Shown here in pieces: positions 27,454 through 39,886 of a DNA stretch of 64,000 nt. Within the stretch, counting starts at the first letter, position 1, and each line of letters begins with the position of its first letter. A program made the position numbers and the translations under genes. Below the pieces are notes generated by a model. That model worked only from the letters and a program-made list of their open reading frames with translations. It searched no databases and was not told the origin of the DNA. Origin of the DNA: Lates calcarifer. Taxonomy: Eukaryota > Chordata > Actinopteri > Centropomidae. Location of the stretch: contig NC_066835.1 in the NCBI RefSeq assembly GCF_001640805.2, positions 5,376,227 to 5,440,226 on the forward strand, read 5' to 3'.

Positions 27454-28529
27454 GTGTTTTTCTTCTACATCATGTTTGAAATCTTTCCTTCTGTCTTCCT
27501 GTGGTAAAATCATTAACACATCATGACTGTATGTATGAGCTGGCGTCAGTGCCATCACAGGAGCTATTTTCCTTGTTGTCAACATGCTCCTTGCACACTC
27601 TGAGCGCATGTTTGCATGGATGACTTGAGCATGCTGGGTTTATTAGCAAGTGTATGTAAGTGCATAATGAGATAGAAAAGTGGAAGCGGTGGCAGTGTTT
27701 CCTGTGAAGATGGAGGCTGATACGCTTCACTGACTGCAAAGCTCCGAGTGTGAGTCACACTGTTGTGGGAGAGAGCCGCACAGCCGAGGATTGGGCTGCA
27801 GTCTGCTCGGCTGATTGGCAGACCCATCCATTCCAGTGTGTCTGTGTGTCTGTGTGTATGTGTGTGGGTGGGTGCCGTATCTTTGGGTCCCTGGGAGTCT
27901 GCTGCACTGATATGATACTGTAACATCTCATCTGCTGTGGAAAACAGACAGAAAGCTGGAATGTGTCTCAGCTTCTGTGTGGGGCTGGATACAAAAACAT
28001 GTTTATTTCCAGTCATCTGAAAAAAAAAAAAATTAGTTGCATGGTCCATATTTTCATTATTTTTTATTTTGTAATTATTTGAGCAGGAAAGCTTGATTAT
28101 GATTTTTATAAGAGGGACCTGGATGAAAAAAGGAAGACTGCAGTAACATCGTTACACAAAATAAAACACAAAAACAAAAAGTTAATATTGAGGTAAGAGC
28201 AACAAAAGCTTGTGTATTTAATTTCAGTGTACCTCGGTAAAAGTCATGGGGCACGGAATACAGTTTTTAAAGGAAAACAAAAGCTTAAACACTGTGTAAA
28301 TAACAGCTACGTTGGCTTAAGTTGTTGTTTGATGATGCATATTTCCTATTTCAACATATGTTGGTACAGATGATGTGACATTATGTTGACATGCACGTAT
28401 TTGCAGCTTTGATTAAGGTTGCTAGCAGAAGAACAAGACTGACAGTGGAGGCACTGTAGCGGCCAAGAGGTTCAGATCGCAATGTTCCTGTTTTGTGCGT
28501 GGATGGAGACCTTTGTTGACCCCAGAAAT

Positions 28530-28660
28530 ATTATACAAAATACAGCTGAGGCTGATGGGAATGTCAGTGGTAGCGATGGTAAAATCTTGTTAGCAGGTAA
28601 TTGGTCACAAACTGAAGTATTAGCCAAACTGAAATTTTGATTATGATGGCGCTAGAGAGA
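28530..28660. mobile_element. Partial copy of the CAGCTGAGGCTG dispersed repeat
   Basis: ACAGCTGAGGCTGATGGGAA followed by TTAGCAGGTAATTGGTCA and GATGGCGCTAGAGAGA resembles the block at 26,080-26,110 and the teleost repeat described there. It is a truncated copy. Confidence 0.45.
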
Positions 28661-30775
28661 ACGCTAAGTTAGTTGGTTCATTGGTTAGGAGCAGTATTTA
28701 TCACCCTATGATTCAATGTCTGAATCAAATATCGAGGTGAAATATTTTAGTCTCAACCAAAGTGGTGGAGTGATTAATATTGCCATCCATACAGCCACAT
28801 CACTGACATTGGCTGCAAATCAGCAGGTGAAGTCATTCACAAATTTATTTTATTAAACAGCATGACCCAAAATCTCTAAGTAAAGTCAGTTCATTTCCTG
28901 AATGTACTGTTTGTAGAGCTTTACAACATGTTTCAAATGTATTAAGGCGTACAAAAAAATAGGATATTTACTTGGACCATTTCCATGCTCACTTTTCATT
29001 TTAGTGACATGCGTACATGGAATTCCCTGCTGTCCTACATGATCATGAGCACAAGGTTAATTCAGGCAGATTCGTACAGTCAGTGAGGTATGTTTATCAC
29101 CTGACAGTCATTCATACCACTGCTGCTGTTTGTGTTTATATTGCCTGCCTCTACCTGCTTGTCACTGCTGCTACTCCCTTTGCTGAATTCTCACTCCACC
29201 ACCTGCCCTCCTCCTCCTCCTTCTCCTCCAGTTTCTTATTACCATACTTACAATGGCATCTGTTGCCTTGTGCATTTATGTGTCTCCACATAAACGCACT
29301 ATCTGAGTGATCCGTATCTGCTTGTGTGTTCAGTTTACCTCTAGGGGGATTTAATGTGCTTCCTTCAGAGTTTTGCACAGCTTGGATTCATTTGGGAAGC
29401 AGCCAAGGAGTTATTATCTACATTTGGTCCAATAAATTATCTTAAACCCTTTGGCTTTAAGAGCAAAAACAAAAACAAAAAAAAAAATAAGCAGAACATG
29501 CTGAAATGTCACTGAATAAAATGAAGATATATGATTTTTTTTTTCTTTACATGCCACTGTCACACCGATATGACCATTGTGAAGAGCATAGTTGTTGGAC
29601 AGGACTATGACTCATGCAGGAGAAATAAAAGAGAGGCAATGAGAGTCACGCCATCACTTCCATTTGTCATTACATGGCTTCATGCTGAAATTAACATTTC
29701 CCTCCATACCAACTAAACATGCACATCGCTCCATTACAAGTGAAGCAACAGCAGGCATTCACATTGCCAATCAACTCATCAAAATTCTAGGAATGGTTAT
29801 GGTTGACCACACTGATGTTTCACACATCTCTACATGAAGAGATGTCATTTCCCTCCGCAACCGCAACTCAATCTGAGCATTTGCAATGGCCAAATTCTTA
29901 TCATACAGTAAACTGTACAGTCCATCACCATGAAATATTCAACTGCAGGCCACACACTGTACAGTGTGCGCACAGGGGCTTAATAGTATGTGCTGTAATA
30001 TGGAGGAAGTCATGTCAGTTAGTGAATTTTTATATCGAGGATTATTTTACCGTAAATGTTTTGCTCTCTTGCATTCCTGTACAACATGTACCATTTTAGA
30101 CAGTATCAGCCCTCACATGTAGGCTACAGTCTGTACATTCAATAAGTTCTCTACATCCCACAACCAATCAGCCTTTGCTTAGCTGATGTTAGAGACTCCA
30201 AAGATGAAACGAGATCTGGTGGGCAGACCAGCACCCTGCTTAAAGTCTCATTAGAGGAGCACAACCCACGGTGAAAATTAAACAACAACAACAAAAAAAA
30301 TGATATTTACAGCTAATGTAGCTTCTAATCAGACACTTTATTTACAAATCTGGAGTAAAAAGCTTATTTTAAAGAAACTGAGAAGATGTCAACCATGAAA
30401 TTACTATTATAGAACGTGTTCATACAGCAAATTAATATTAAGCTGACCCTCATCATGAACCCTAATCAAATAAATGAAAAAACATAAACTTGATTTAGAA
30501 TAAATCAATGTTGATTACTTCTCAGCCTACACTGAGCACTTTTATGTTGATGTTGGTCACTGTGGGTATTTAAGTGATGTTGCAATTAAGTTCCTTTAAT
30601 GAAATAAACAAGGTAGAGTTTTAAATGTGAAAGTGTTTAAAAAGTTTTGTGAACACGTTATAAGTTATTTTTAGCCACATCAGCATCATGCTAACACACT
30701 ATGATGGTGCATTTGGTAAACAATTTCCTGCTAAATATCAGCATGTTTGTACCGTCACTGTGCAAGAAGTCCTCC

Positions 30776-31306
30776 AAGTTAAAGCAACAAAATGTAACTT
30801 TGCTGAGCAACAGCGCCCTCTGCAGCCATGAGTGGCAATTAATGATGTTGGGCCCCGAGTCTGAGTGGCTAAGCATTTAACAAAACCCATCAGTCGCTTC
30901 TGCAGAGCTCTGACTTCATAGTCCCACTTGCTGAAACAGCCAGAAGTCATGATCCCTAAAGTGCTATCACTGTAACAAACTCTGCTTAGAATCCTTGATA
31001 TTTTAAAAATTTCCTTGCTGCATATCAGAGATGAGCAATGGTTTCTAATGACTTCTAAGTCTTTTTAACTGATCTGCAGTTTGGTATTACTTGCTGGGCT
31101 TCATTCCGACATTTTAAGCTGCTGACTATCACTCAGTTAGCGGGAGATCATACCCACTCAGCAAAGTTACACAGTGCAAGAACTGGCTGGTTTGGGGCAC
31201 AGACTGAAAGACAGAGGCACCATGCCCCCACTACAAGTTTTTCTATCATCAAAATGATTCTGAGGCTGTTATTTAAAGTAAAATAGCTACACAATGTTGC
31301 TTTAAA
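30776..31306. mobile_element. MITE-like element with TTAAAGCAAC ends
   Basis: It starts TTAAAGCAACAAAATGTAAC and ends with the inverted equivalent GTTGCTTTAA. TAACTTTGCTGAG occurs near the left end and, inverted, in the right half. There is no coding capacity. A related right half is found at about 36,590-36,765, in the same orientation. Confidence 0.55.
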
Positions 31307-34300
31307 TGACAAAATATATTGTTTGTCAGTGCCTCACAAAGTGATTATAAGCTAATAGTTTTTGTAATTAATATTTAGTCAGTCAGTTAGTAAAACACTT
31401 TTTGTTTGTTCATTGCCTGTCACTGATAGGTATTACTGTAGGCAAAGAACCGTAAGGTTGGGCAATCTGTACCTGGTGCTCATTTTAAAGCACCTCTTAA
31501 ATAGAGATGAGGTAACAAGAAACAATCAGACAGCACAAAGTCAAGGCTACTGAAAATTAAATATTCAAAAGCTCATGGTTCTAAAAACCCTCCAGAAGTC
31601 AGATGAAACCTTATATTTTTCGAGTGTCTTGACATTAATACGCCCATACACCCACTGTGATTGAGGCAACAACTCACTGCTTCTCCATTGGTTGTCAAAA
31701 GTCATTCATGCAAAAGCAGAATAAGTGACTGAGGGAGAAGTACTGCAAATGAGATAAGTTAAAGGAAAGTGAGTATGAGCAAAAAAAAAAAAGAAAAAAA
31801 AAGAAAAAAAGTACATTAAAACACTTCATCACAAAATAACTCCAGGAATACATTAAACATGAGATATTGATGATATATAACAATGTCAGATGATCTGAGG
31901 TGGATTTTAATTCCAATTTTAATAACTTAATTTTAATAACTAGCACAAGTCCCCACAATTTTATCTACTGTGTTGATCTATCTCTGTTAAGTATTTATGA
32001 GAGGAAGGTGATAATAAGGTAGCTAAATTCAAGGCTGCAGGTATGCAAAGACAGTTCCTAATAAAGTGGTAAGTAGTATTTTGAATCATTATTGTGTCTG
32101 CTGCGTAATAAGTGGAAATCTGCAGCAAATGTTGACATCTAAACTCATTTTCTCCCTCTTATTTAGACTTACAAGTCAGAACAGTGTATCTGGTTGAACT
32201 TTATTTGCATAATACTAATTTACAGGCTGTGAATGTAAATCCATGTGATATTTAAGTGGGTAGTATGTAAGATGAGCCCACTTAGTGTGACAACAGAAGG
32301 CATCTCTGACATCCCTGATAAGCGTGATGAATGTAAAGTCAGGGTTTTTGTGTTTCTATGGAGTATAGCAGTTTGACAGTGTTCCCTCTCCTGCAATATA
32401 TTTAAAGATTATCTTTTTCCTACAATGTCAATTTAAAGTCAACTGACAGGAGAGCCCCAACACGGCACTCAGCTAATCAAAAGTTTGCATTGTGCAAAAG
32501 TTATTTTTCCCTCTCCTTTGTCTGAAACCCATCAGGAGATTTGGCACAGTCAAACACCTCTGCATATTTGCAGTCACCATTGGTTTGTTGAGCATTAAAA
32601 ATGTTAATTGGAATTTTTAAAAAGGAAAGAAAATATCGCATTACCATCCCACCTCCTCCAGTCACAGGCTGTCAAAATGCAATATTCCAAATTAGATTGT
32701 ATTTGGATAATCTTTTGAACTGTAATAGGTTTCCAGCCAGCAGGCATATTACTATTGGCACATCATTATTAAACAAAAGTGACACCGAACCATCACTTTG
32801 CAGGCGGCGCCAGATAAACGTTCGACACCGTGCAAATAATATTAGTTCTGCTTCCAGAGTCACTGGCTTATCTCTGGGATGCTATATTGGGTTCATATCC
32901 CTGTCGGCTGGCGAGGGCCTTCTGACGGAAGTGTCTAAATTTATGAGTAGCCCATATGTGTGAGGTGCATGTATGAATAGGCTGCTGTGTGTGTGTACTA
33001 CGTAATGTGTGTGTCGCACATTAACACTTTTATATGTAAATGCTGTGTTTGTGTGTGTGGGTGGGTGGATAGATGAGTGTGCCTGCTTGTGGGTGTGTGT
33101 GCAAAACTGGATGCATTCATATGTAAATAGGCAGTGTATGTGTGCCTGTATATGCAGACGCGACCCATATCATGGCATAATGAGATCCGCCACTGTTGGT
33201 TACCCTCAGACAGTGGTAATTATGGCTGCAGTGAAAAGGACTGATGCTGAAGGCAGGATGGACGCTCACACACTAACATATTCAACCACACACAGGCCTC
33301 AGTCCCACTGACAGCCGGCTACAGGCAAAATGACGACCTGTCCATTTGGCACCAGAATGGGAATATGAATCTGTTAACTGGATATGATAAATTAGACCTG
33401 CATCTGCTTTCTAATCAGCTTTACAAAACCTGCATACATGTTATAATATTCAACAGCACACAGATACGGGACATTGACAGTGATGTCATGTCATGAAAAA
33501 AACAAAAGAACCTTGATATAAGACAGCATGATGCAAAGAGCTGCCAATAAAAACAAGAAATATGAAAAAAGAGAGGCTTTTTGTTTCTTCAGTCACCCAT
33601 TTCATGTACCTCACTCAGTTTGATTCTGCTTCCAGGAATGGCAAACTGAACATTACACCTCCTAACAGCTAGTAGAGTGGTCTATAGGTTGTGTTAAATG
33701 GACCAAAAAGCTTGTCCTTTATTGAAATGGGGGAAACCCTGGTTTGCAAAACAATGTGTGATGTATTTTCCAAACTCTCAAATGAATTCCACATCATAGT
33801 TTCTGTGGATGAATGGAGACATGAAATATACAGTAGTCTATTATTAAAAAGTTATCAATTTTAAGTTAAAGGATAGGGTTGGTAATATTTTATATTGTAT
33901 TAATTTTTAACAAATGAATGAAAATGAAAATGAATGAAAAGACCAAGCTATGAATTGATCTTACTAACAAGTAGGGCTGTAGTCTCCTGGTTGAGTGGTT
34001 GATCGATACATTCTTGTCCGGTCAGAGAATCACTGGTATAAAGAGAATTACAACAATAGTCTTCCAGCATTAGTATATTATTTTTGGTGGTGGCAGAGAC
34101 AGGAGTCAGCTCCTACTTAATTGATACCTATGTCAAAGAAGAACATGGAATATCATCAGAAATAATAACTTGTCTGTGTTAGGATGCTCAACTGCACACT
34201 GGTCGGCTCTGAGTCTTGTTAACATTTCAGTATAAAGTAATTACGTTTAAATGGTTGAGACTAAAAAAAGAATTAAAAAATAAGACAAAAGAGAATATAC

Positions 34301-36589
34301 CCTTGTGAACTGAATACGTCTTGAGTAGGAACTAATGAAGTTAGGGCAGGGTGCCACTGACAGGCTGGGGAAGGGAGACAGAGTAACGCTCTGTTGGTTT
34401 TGGTCTTTTTATTGAATGTGTTGACAATAACATAATAGCATTAGCTGTTTACTGAAAAATGAGACAATCCAGGTGAAGAAAATCTGAAACACCAGGGCCT
34501 GGTTTTCAGCCCAGTCAGCAGTAATGTAATGGATTTGTGATTTGTAGCAAATGGGCTAAAACAATAAGAATCACAGGAATGATCCGTTAATAACCTTTAC
34601 CGAAGTGTTTGCATAAAGGCCTATAGTGCCCCATCTCCATTTATAACATTTGTCATCACTGTAATTGTCCTTGTCCCCTTTACCTGGTAGACTCTCCTGT
34701 ACGTCCTGTTTGCACACTGACAATCACATCAGCCAAGTTCTGATTTATTTTCTTGGTACTCGCCTTGAACCCTTCAGCCGCTATCTCACTCTGTTTACAT
34801 CTCTCCATCTCTGAGTGTAAGAGTGGCCTCTCTTCTTGTCTTGGCGGCTAATGGACTCCATTCAGCATAGTGTTGTTTTTTATGGTGAGGGTCCCTTGAT
34901 CAAGTGTGTGTTTCCATTCCACATACATGCAACAAAGAGGAAAACATAAAGGATGAATTATACTTGTATGACAGGATTCTATGAGTTCAACCCATCGAGC
35001 ATCAATATGCAGCACACAGAGAGCAGGTACATGCATGTATCCATTTTCAACAGCTTTTTACTTGGATACCTTTTTAAATGTCTGTGAGTTGAAAGGGTCT
35101 ACAGCTGCTCGTCACACTGGCCACCTTTTAAAATTCCAAACCCACTCATGTCAGCGTGTCAGTGCTTGTGCTGCTAGCATACAATGTTCTGTATCAAAAT
35201 CATATCTAAACATTGTAGCTGTAAAGCAAATGGGAATGAACAAAAGCAACATAAAGTCCTCTTAAAAGCAGCACTGCCTGTGGTGTTTGCTTCTTGGCGT
35301 GATTTTGCTGCAGCAGAGTGCAATTTCTTTTTCTAAGAAATTATTTTTTAGCGTCTTGCTTCTGACATTTGATGTAACTGGGAAAAAAAGAAACATGTTT
35401 GGATAAAACATAGAGGAGAGATGTTCAAAAGTGGGCAGGTTGGACCACAAAAACACGGAAAGTGACTCAGAAGAATCTGAAACATGTATCCCTCCTTCAA
35501 CACCTACAACACTTTGTTTTCGGAGGAGGCAGTTGCACAAAACCCTCGTGAGGGAAAAGAGGAGAACAGTCTGTGGTGTGAGGCCAGTAGCCCAAATAAG
35601 CATACAGTAAGAGTGTAAAACCTCCACAGGCAGCCCACAGACGTCGTGCTGCTCTTTACACCCAACCAGAACAAGGTGGATTGAACCAACGGCCAATCAC
35701 ATAAAAGCCTTAATGTTGACTGCTTTTATCAAATATAAGGTATACCATTGACAAAGAAGGAGATGGAGGTAAATATAAACAGATGAAGAGGAGTGGCACT
35801 CCTTCTTCTTGAGTAGAGTTTCCCCAGTGAATCATGGAAAACATAAACACATATAAAAACTCTTCAAGTTATGACATATGTCTCTCTCCTAATGACTGAC
35901 TTAACTGGCTGCAAACTGTAAGTGCTGTCATAGTAAAAACAGAATTTCACTGGTGATGATTTGATGTACTATTTTTGTCAATGAACTCAGTGGGCTGATG
36001 AGCATGATGAAACCGCAACATGAGACTGAGTGGCAGGAGAAGCTGACATGTTTGCTCAGATGTGTCATCAATCACTCCCCCAAAAATACATTTCACACTA
36101 GAAGTGACTAGTTAAGCATAATCAGGTCACAGCGAAAATCTCACTCAAAGGCAGTATAATTAAATAATGATAGCTGCACAGGAATTCAACAGTGAAATTA
36201 AAGCCAATACATAGGTACATTTAAAAGATTGTTTAAAGATGGAAATAATTACTGACAGCAAAGGAGAGATTATCCTTATTCTAGTTGGACTTAAAGACAA
36301 TAAAGATAATTTTTAAAGGGCTCACAGATGCAGGAGATCAGTAACTCCTGACCTTTTTTGTCTGATGTACTCAAATAAACTCAACTGCCCATTTATCCAT
36401 CATTAAATTCTGCTAGGCTCCAAGTCTGAGCAGCCACAGGTACTGAAAGCGGCGTACCTCTGGAAACTAACAGCTCGTGTACAAAAACAAAGCCTAGCAA
36501 TTGCTCAGGCAACAAACATAAAATTCATTGAATAGGTTGATACATGAAATAAAGAATTACCCAGTTAGCTTCCTCTATGTGTGACATAG

Positions 36590-36765
36590 TGCCAAAAAGC
36601 ATTATGCACTTCTCACGGAAGACCACACCTGCGCGACCCAAGTTAAATAGTGCAAGGTCCGTGTAAAGGTACCATTCTCCCTATTACAAGTCAGTGTGCC
36701 ATCAAAATGATTTTGAAGCTGTTATCTTAAGGTAAACAGCTGCATAATGTTGCTTTAAAATATGG
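36590..36765. mobile_element. Truncated copy of the GTTGCTTTAA element
   Basis: CATCAAAATGATTTTGAAGC followed by TGTTATCTTAAGGTAAACAGCTG and AATGTTGCTTTAA matches the right end of the element at 31,230-31,306 with scattered changes. The left half was not found next to it. Confidence 0.55.
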
Positions 36766-39700
36766 AAATATTTTTTATGAAATGCTACATAAATTAATTA
36801 AGATACACAATCACAATCCACAATCTGTCCATGTACAACTGGGAACTGCACGAGTAACCCTGGTTAGAACTAATTCCAGCAGATGTTTCAGACTACAGAT
36901 CCCATCTGATACAACTTTTCCTGTTATACCACTTTGTCCTGTAATATACACATATGATACTTTGATGCAAAATATTGAAACTGGCAGTGCAGATATCCAC
37001 AGCCTGGCCAGAGAAAAGCAAACAGGCTAATTTCCAGGCATAGGCTATCAAGAGGTTCATCCACTTGGCCTGTACAACAAAAATAAATAACTGTTAGCCG
37101 AGCGGAATCTTTGACCCTGCAAAGTGCAGTTACCACAAGGGATCTCCAGTGGATATGCTGCTCTGTTTCCCCAGCTACAGTCACTGGGATTAGATCCAGG
37201 TTTGTGTTTACTGTAGGGGGGGATTTTGTTTGGTCAGGATGACGACTGGAGATGGATCTCCAAATACTATGAACAGATTCCAGCCCTCCTGTGTGGTGGG
37301 CTGCTGCTGCTGTCTTTTATGGCAGATTCCTTTGAGGCAGGAGTATCTGAGAGAGACTGCAGAGAAGCACTGCTCAATGAGCAATTTATATGTTCTCAAC
37401 AAAGCTTCTTCTTTCGACCCCGAAGGCAGGTCTTAATTGTTAGACGTGATATCTCCACTCCCCCTCTCCCTCTCCTCTTTCTTTGACTTTTCTTCTCCCT
37501 CCTCCCACCCACCCTCCCTCCAGCTATTAGGAATTGGATTTGGAGCAGAACGATCCATTTAGTCTCTCTCCTCCATCTCTATCCCTCTTTCCCTGCTTCC
37601 ACACCTCCTCTGTAGGTTTCTCTCATCAAAGCCCAGGCTTAATCTGTCTATTTTTACCTGAAGGAATGAAAGGAAGGGATGAGGTAATGCTTTTCCTGTC
37701 CATCAGGTGGGCAGTGGTGCATGGGCTCTCTGGTGTGTGTAGCTTAGGGAGATAGCACCACCATGTGGACTCAGAGGAGATGAAGCATCATGAAAGCAAT
37801 AGGTACCGCCTTGAGAAATGTGATGAGGAAAACAAGAAAGAGAGGAATTTGAGTATAGAAAATATGCACAGAATGTATAGCTTGATAAGTAAATAAATTT
37901 CATCTATAAGGATTTTATACCACTGACTTGATTTATATATCTACACATGCATAGTAAGTGCTGTAAGTCACTTTGAGGGAGTCAAAGATCTAAAACCCCC
38001 TTGAGATGAATTTCTGAGAGCAGAGCTCCATCTAGTGGAACAAAAACAGTAGTGGACAATAAAACAATTCTGAAAGCACTTTATTTGGAAAATAAAAGCA
38101 TAGAGCTTTCATTTCAGCATTTAAGACTCTTATTGAGAAATAAACACTACAGAAACATTGCAATGAAAAGGTAGAAAATGTGTCACTCCAGCATAAACCA
38201 TCTGAGATCAATATTTCAACCGGCGGAGGAATGCACAGAGGCATAGGAAAGGTGAAAATGGGTGTTATTTGTTTGTCAGATTTTAAAGCTGAGAGCTGCT
38301 GATCCAGGAATGCTCAGCAGTTGTCCTTTTCTAGACCACTTTAAAATGGTTTTACTAGGAGGAGGAAAAAAAATTGCAAACAGTACTGATATTACATTTT
38401 AGCAAAAAACACTATTACATCACTTCTCAAACTACCAGTAAAAAAAACCCAGTTGGATAAAAACACCAATCAAAATATACAGTCACCTCTAGGAGGCAGA
38501 GACTGCCCTGAAGTGTCAGTCCTATGCCTGTATTTATCAAGCCCTTCAGGGTATAAGAGATAAGTCTTAATTGGCCAAAAATTCTGATGCATCTTTGGTT
38601 CTACTATTAGGACTCAGAGTAAAAGCATTTTAGCACTAGCACTTGGGAAATGACTCCTATTTCAGCCAATCATCAGGAGAGCTCCAGAGCTCCAGAGCTG
38701 TGCTAAACTGTTAAAAGCTACCATTTGATGGCAACCTGACTCCTGCTCTTAAATCCTCACTGCAACAGGTAAATGCAGCTTTGGAACAGTTATAATTTGG
38801 GTCTGTCCCAAACAATAATCAAAGTTAATGTAAATAGATTATTGGTAAATATGATGAGATTTAAGCCTTTTATTTATTTTGCATATTTTGCATATATAAC
38901 TAAACTAATAAATATAATACATAATGTAATACACACAACTACATAGCTTAGTCACCTATATTATTTGCCCAATCACATAAAAATTGCTATTATTATCTAA
39001 TGCTTAGTCGCAGCTGAGAATGTGGTAACTCAACAATGTCACACTCTCTTCCTATTATGTGGAAAGTTTCATAAATAACTCTCAGCACCCAGTCTGAGAT
39101 AAGAGTGGCTTTATCTCGAGGCTAACTTCCAGGGCGATTCCTAGGGGGAATTCTGAGACACTTGATAAATATAGGCCACAATCCTCATCAGTCAAAACTT
39201 TTTGACAGTTTTCACAAGGTTTCTTGGGCTGTATTTCTGTGGCAGTAAGACAGCTGCTAGAAGTAAAGAATCATTTCTCTGCAAACAGTGACTAATTTAT
39301 GCTGCTTTTTGACTACAGTATTTAATGTTACATAAAGCCTGCACTGAATTGCAGCATTATGTACTTTATGTCCTGATCCTTTATAACCTGAAATTAAGTT
39401 TCCACGTTTCTGTGTGTAAATGATGAGCAGCAGAAAATGGAAATGTGTGCTTAATGATAGTGTCCATTTGCCTGAGATCAACAACAGTGCTAACCCTCAA
39501 CACACAGTCAACAACAGAGCTAAAAAGTACCCCTCCTTTTATCAACTAATGTCTTAAATACCTGTACTTCATACATAAGAAAATCATTTTAAAATAAATA
39601 ATAAATTCACAGCGCATTAAAAAAAATGTTTGTTTATGTCATAATGGAGACTAAAAACAAAGGAAGTTCAGAAAAGAACTGAAATAAATGATGAAGCAGA

Positions 39701-39886
39701 GATTCTGATTCCATCATCTGTGCTGCACTGATCCATCTTTACACTTCCTAACACCTTTGTTATACTCCTTCTTTCCCTACCTGCATATAAAGGCACAGAG
39801 GTTGTAGGCAAGCTGCAGCATTTGGAGATGCTGTTTCATTAGAGAAAGTAAATAGAGTGGTTGGATATCTCAAGTCCATCATTCAG

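Larger units (their letters stand above)
24031..39886. other. Intergenic interval between nrsn1 and lpcat1
   Basis: nrsn1 and lpcat1 converge here. The interval holds the listed mobile-element fragments and microsatellites, and the undefined lpcat1 3' UTR beginning at 39,886. The nearest minus-strand AATAAA I noticed is at about 38,869-38,878, so the UTR may be about 1 kb, but this is uncertain. No coding exon was recognised. The stretch 32,590-32,960 is complex, non-repetitive and AT-rich with homeodomain-like sites, and could be a conserved regulatory element. Confidence 0.55.

Noticed and set aside
35262..35696. 144-residue minus-strand open frame
   Set aside because: No recognisable domain, no splice-site context, Cys- and Leu-rich composition typical of translated non-coding DNA.
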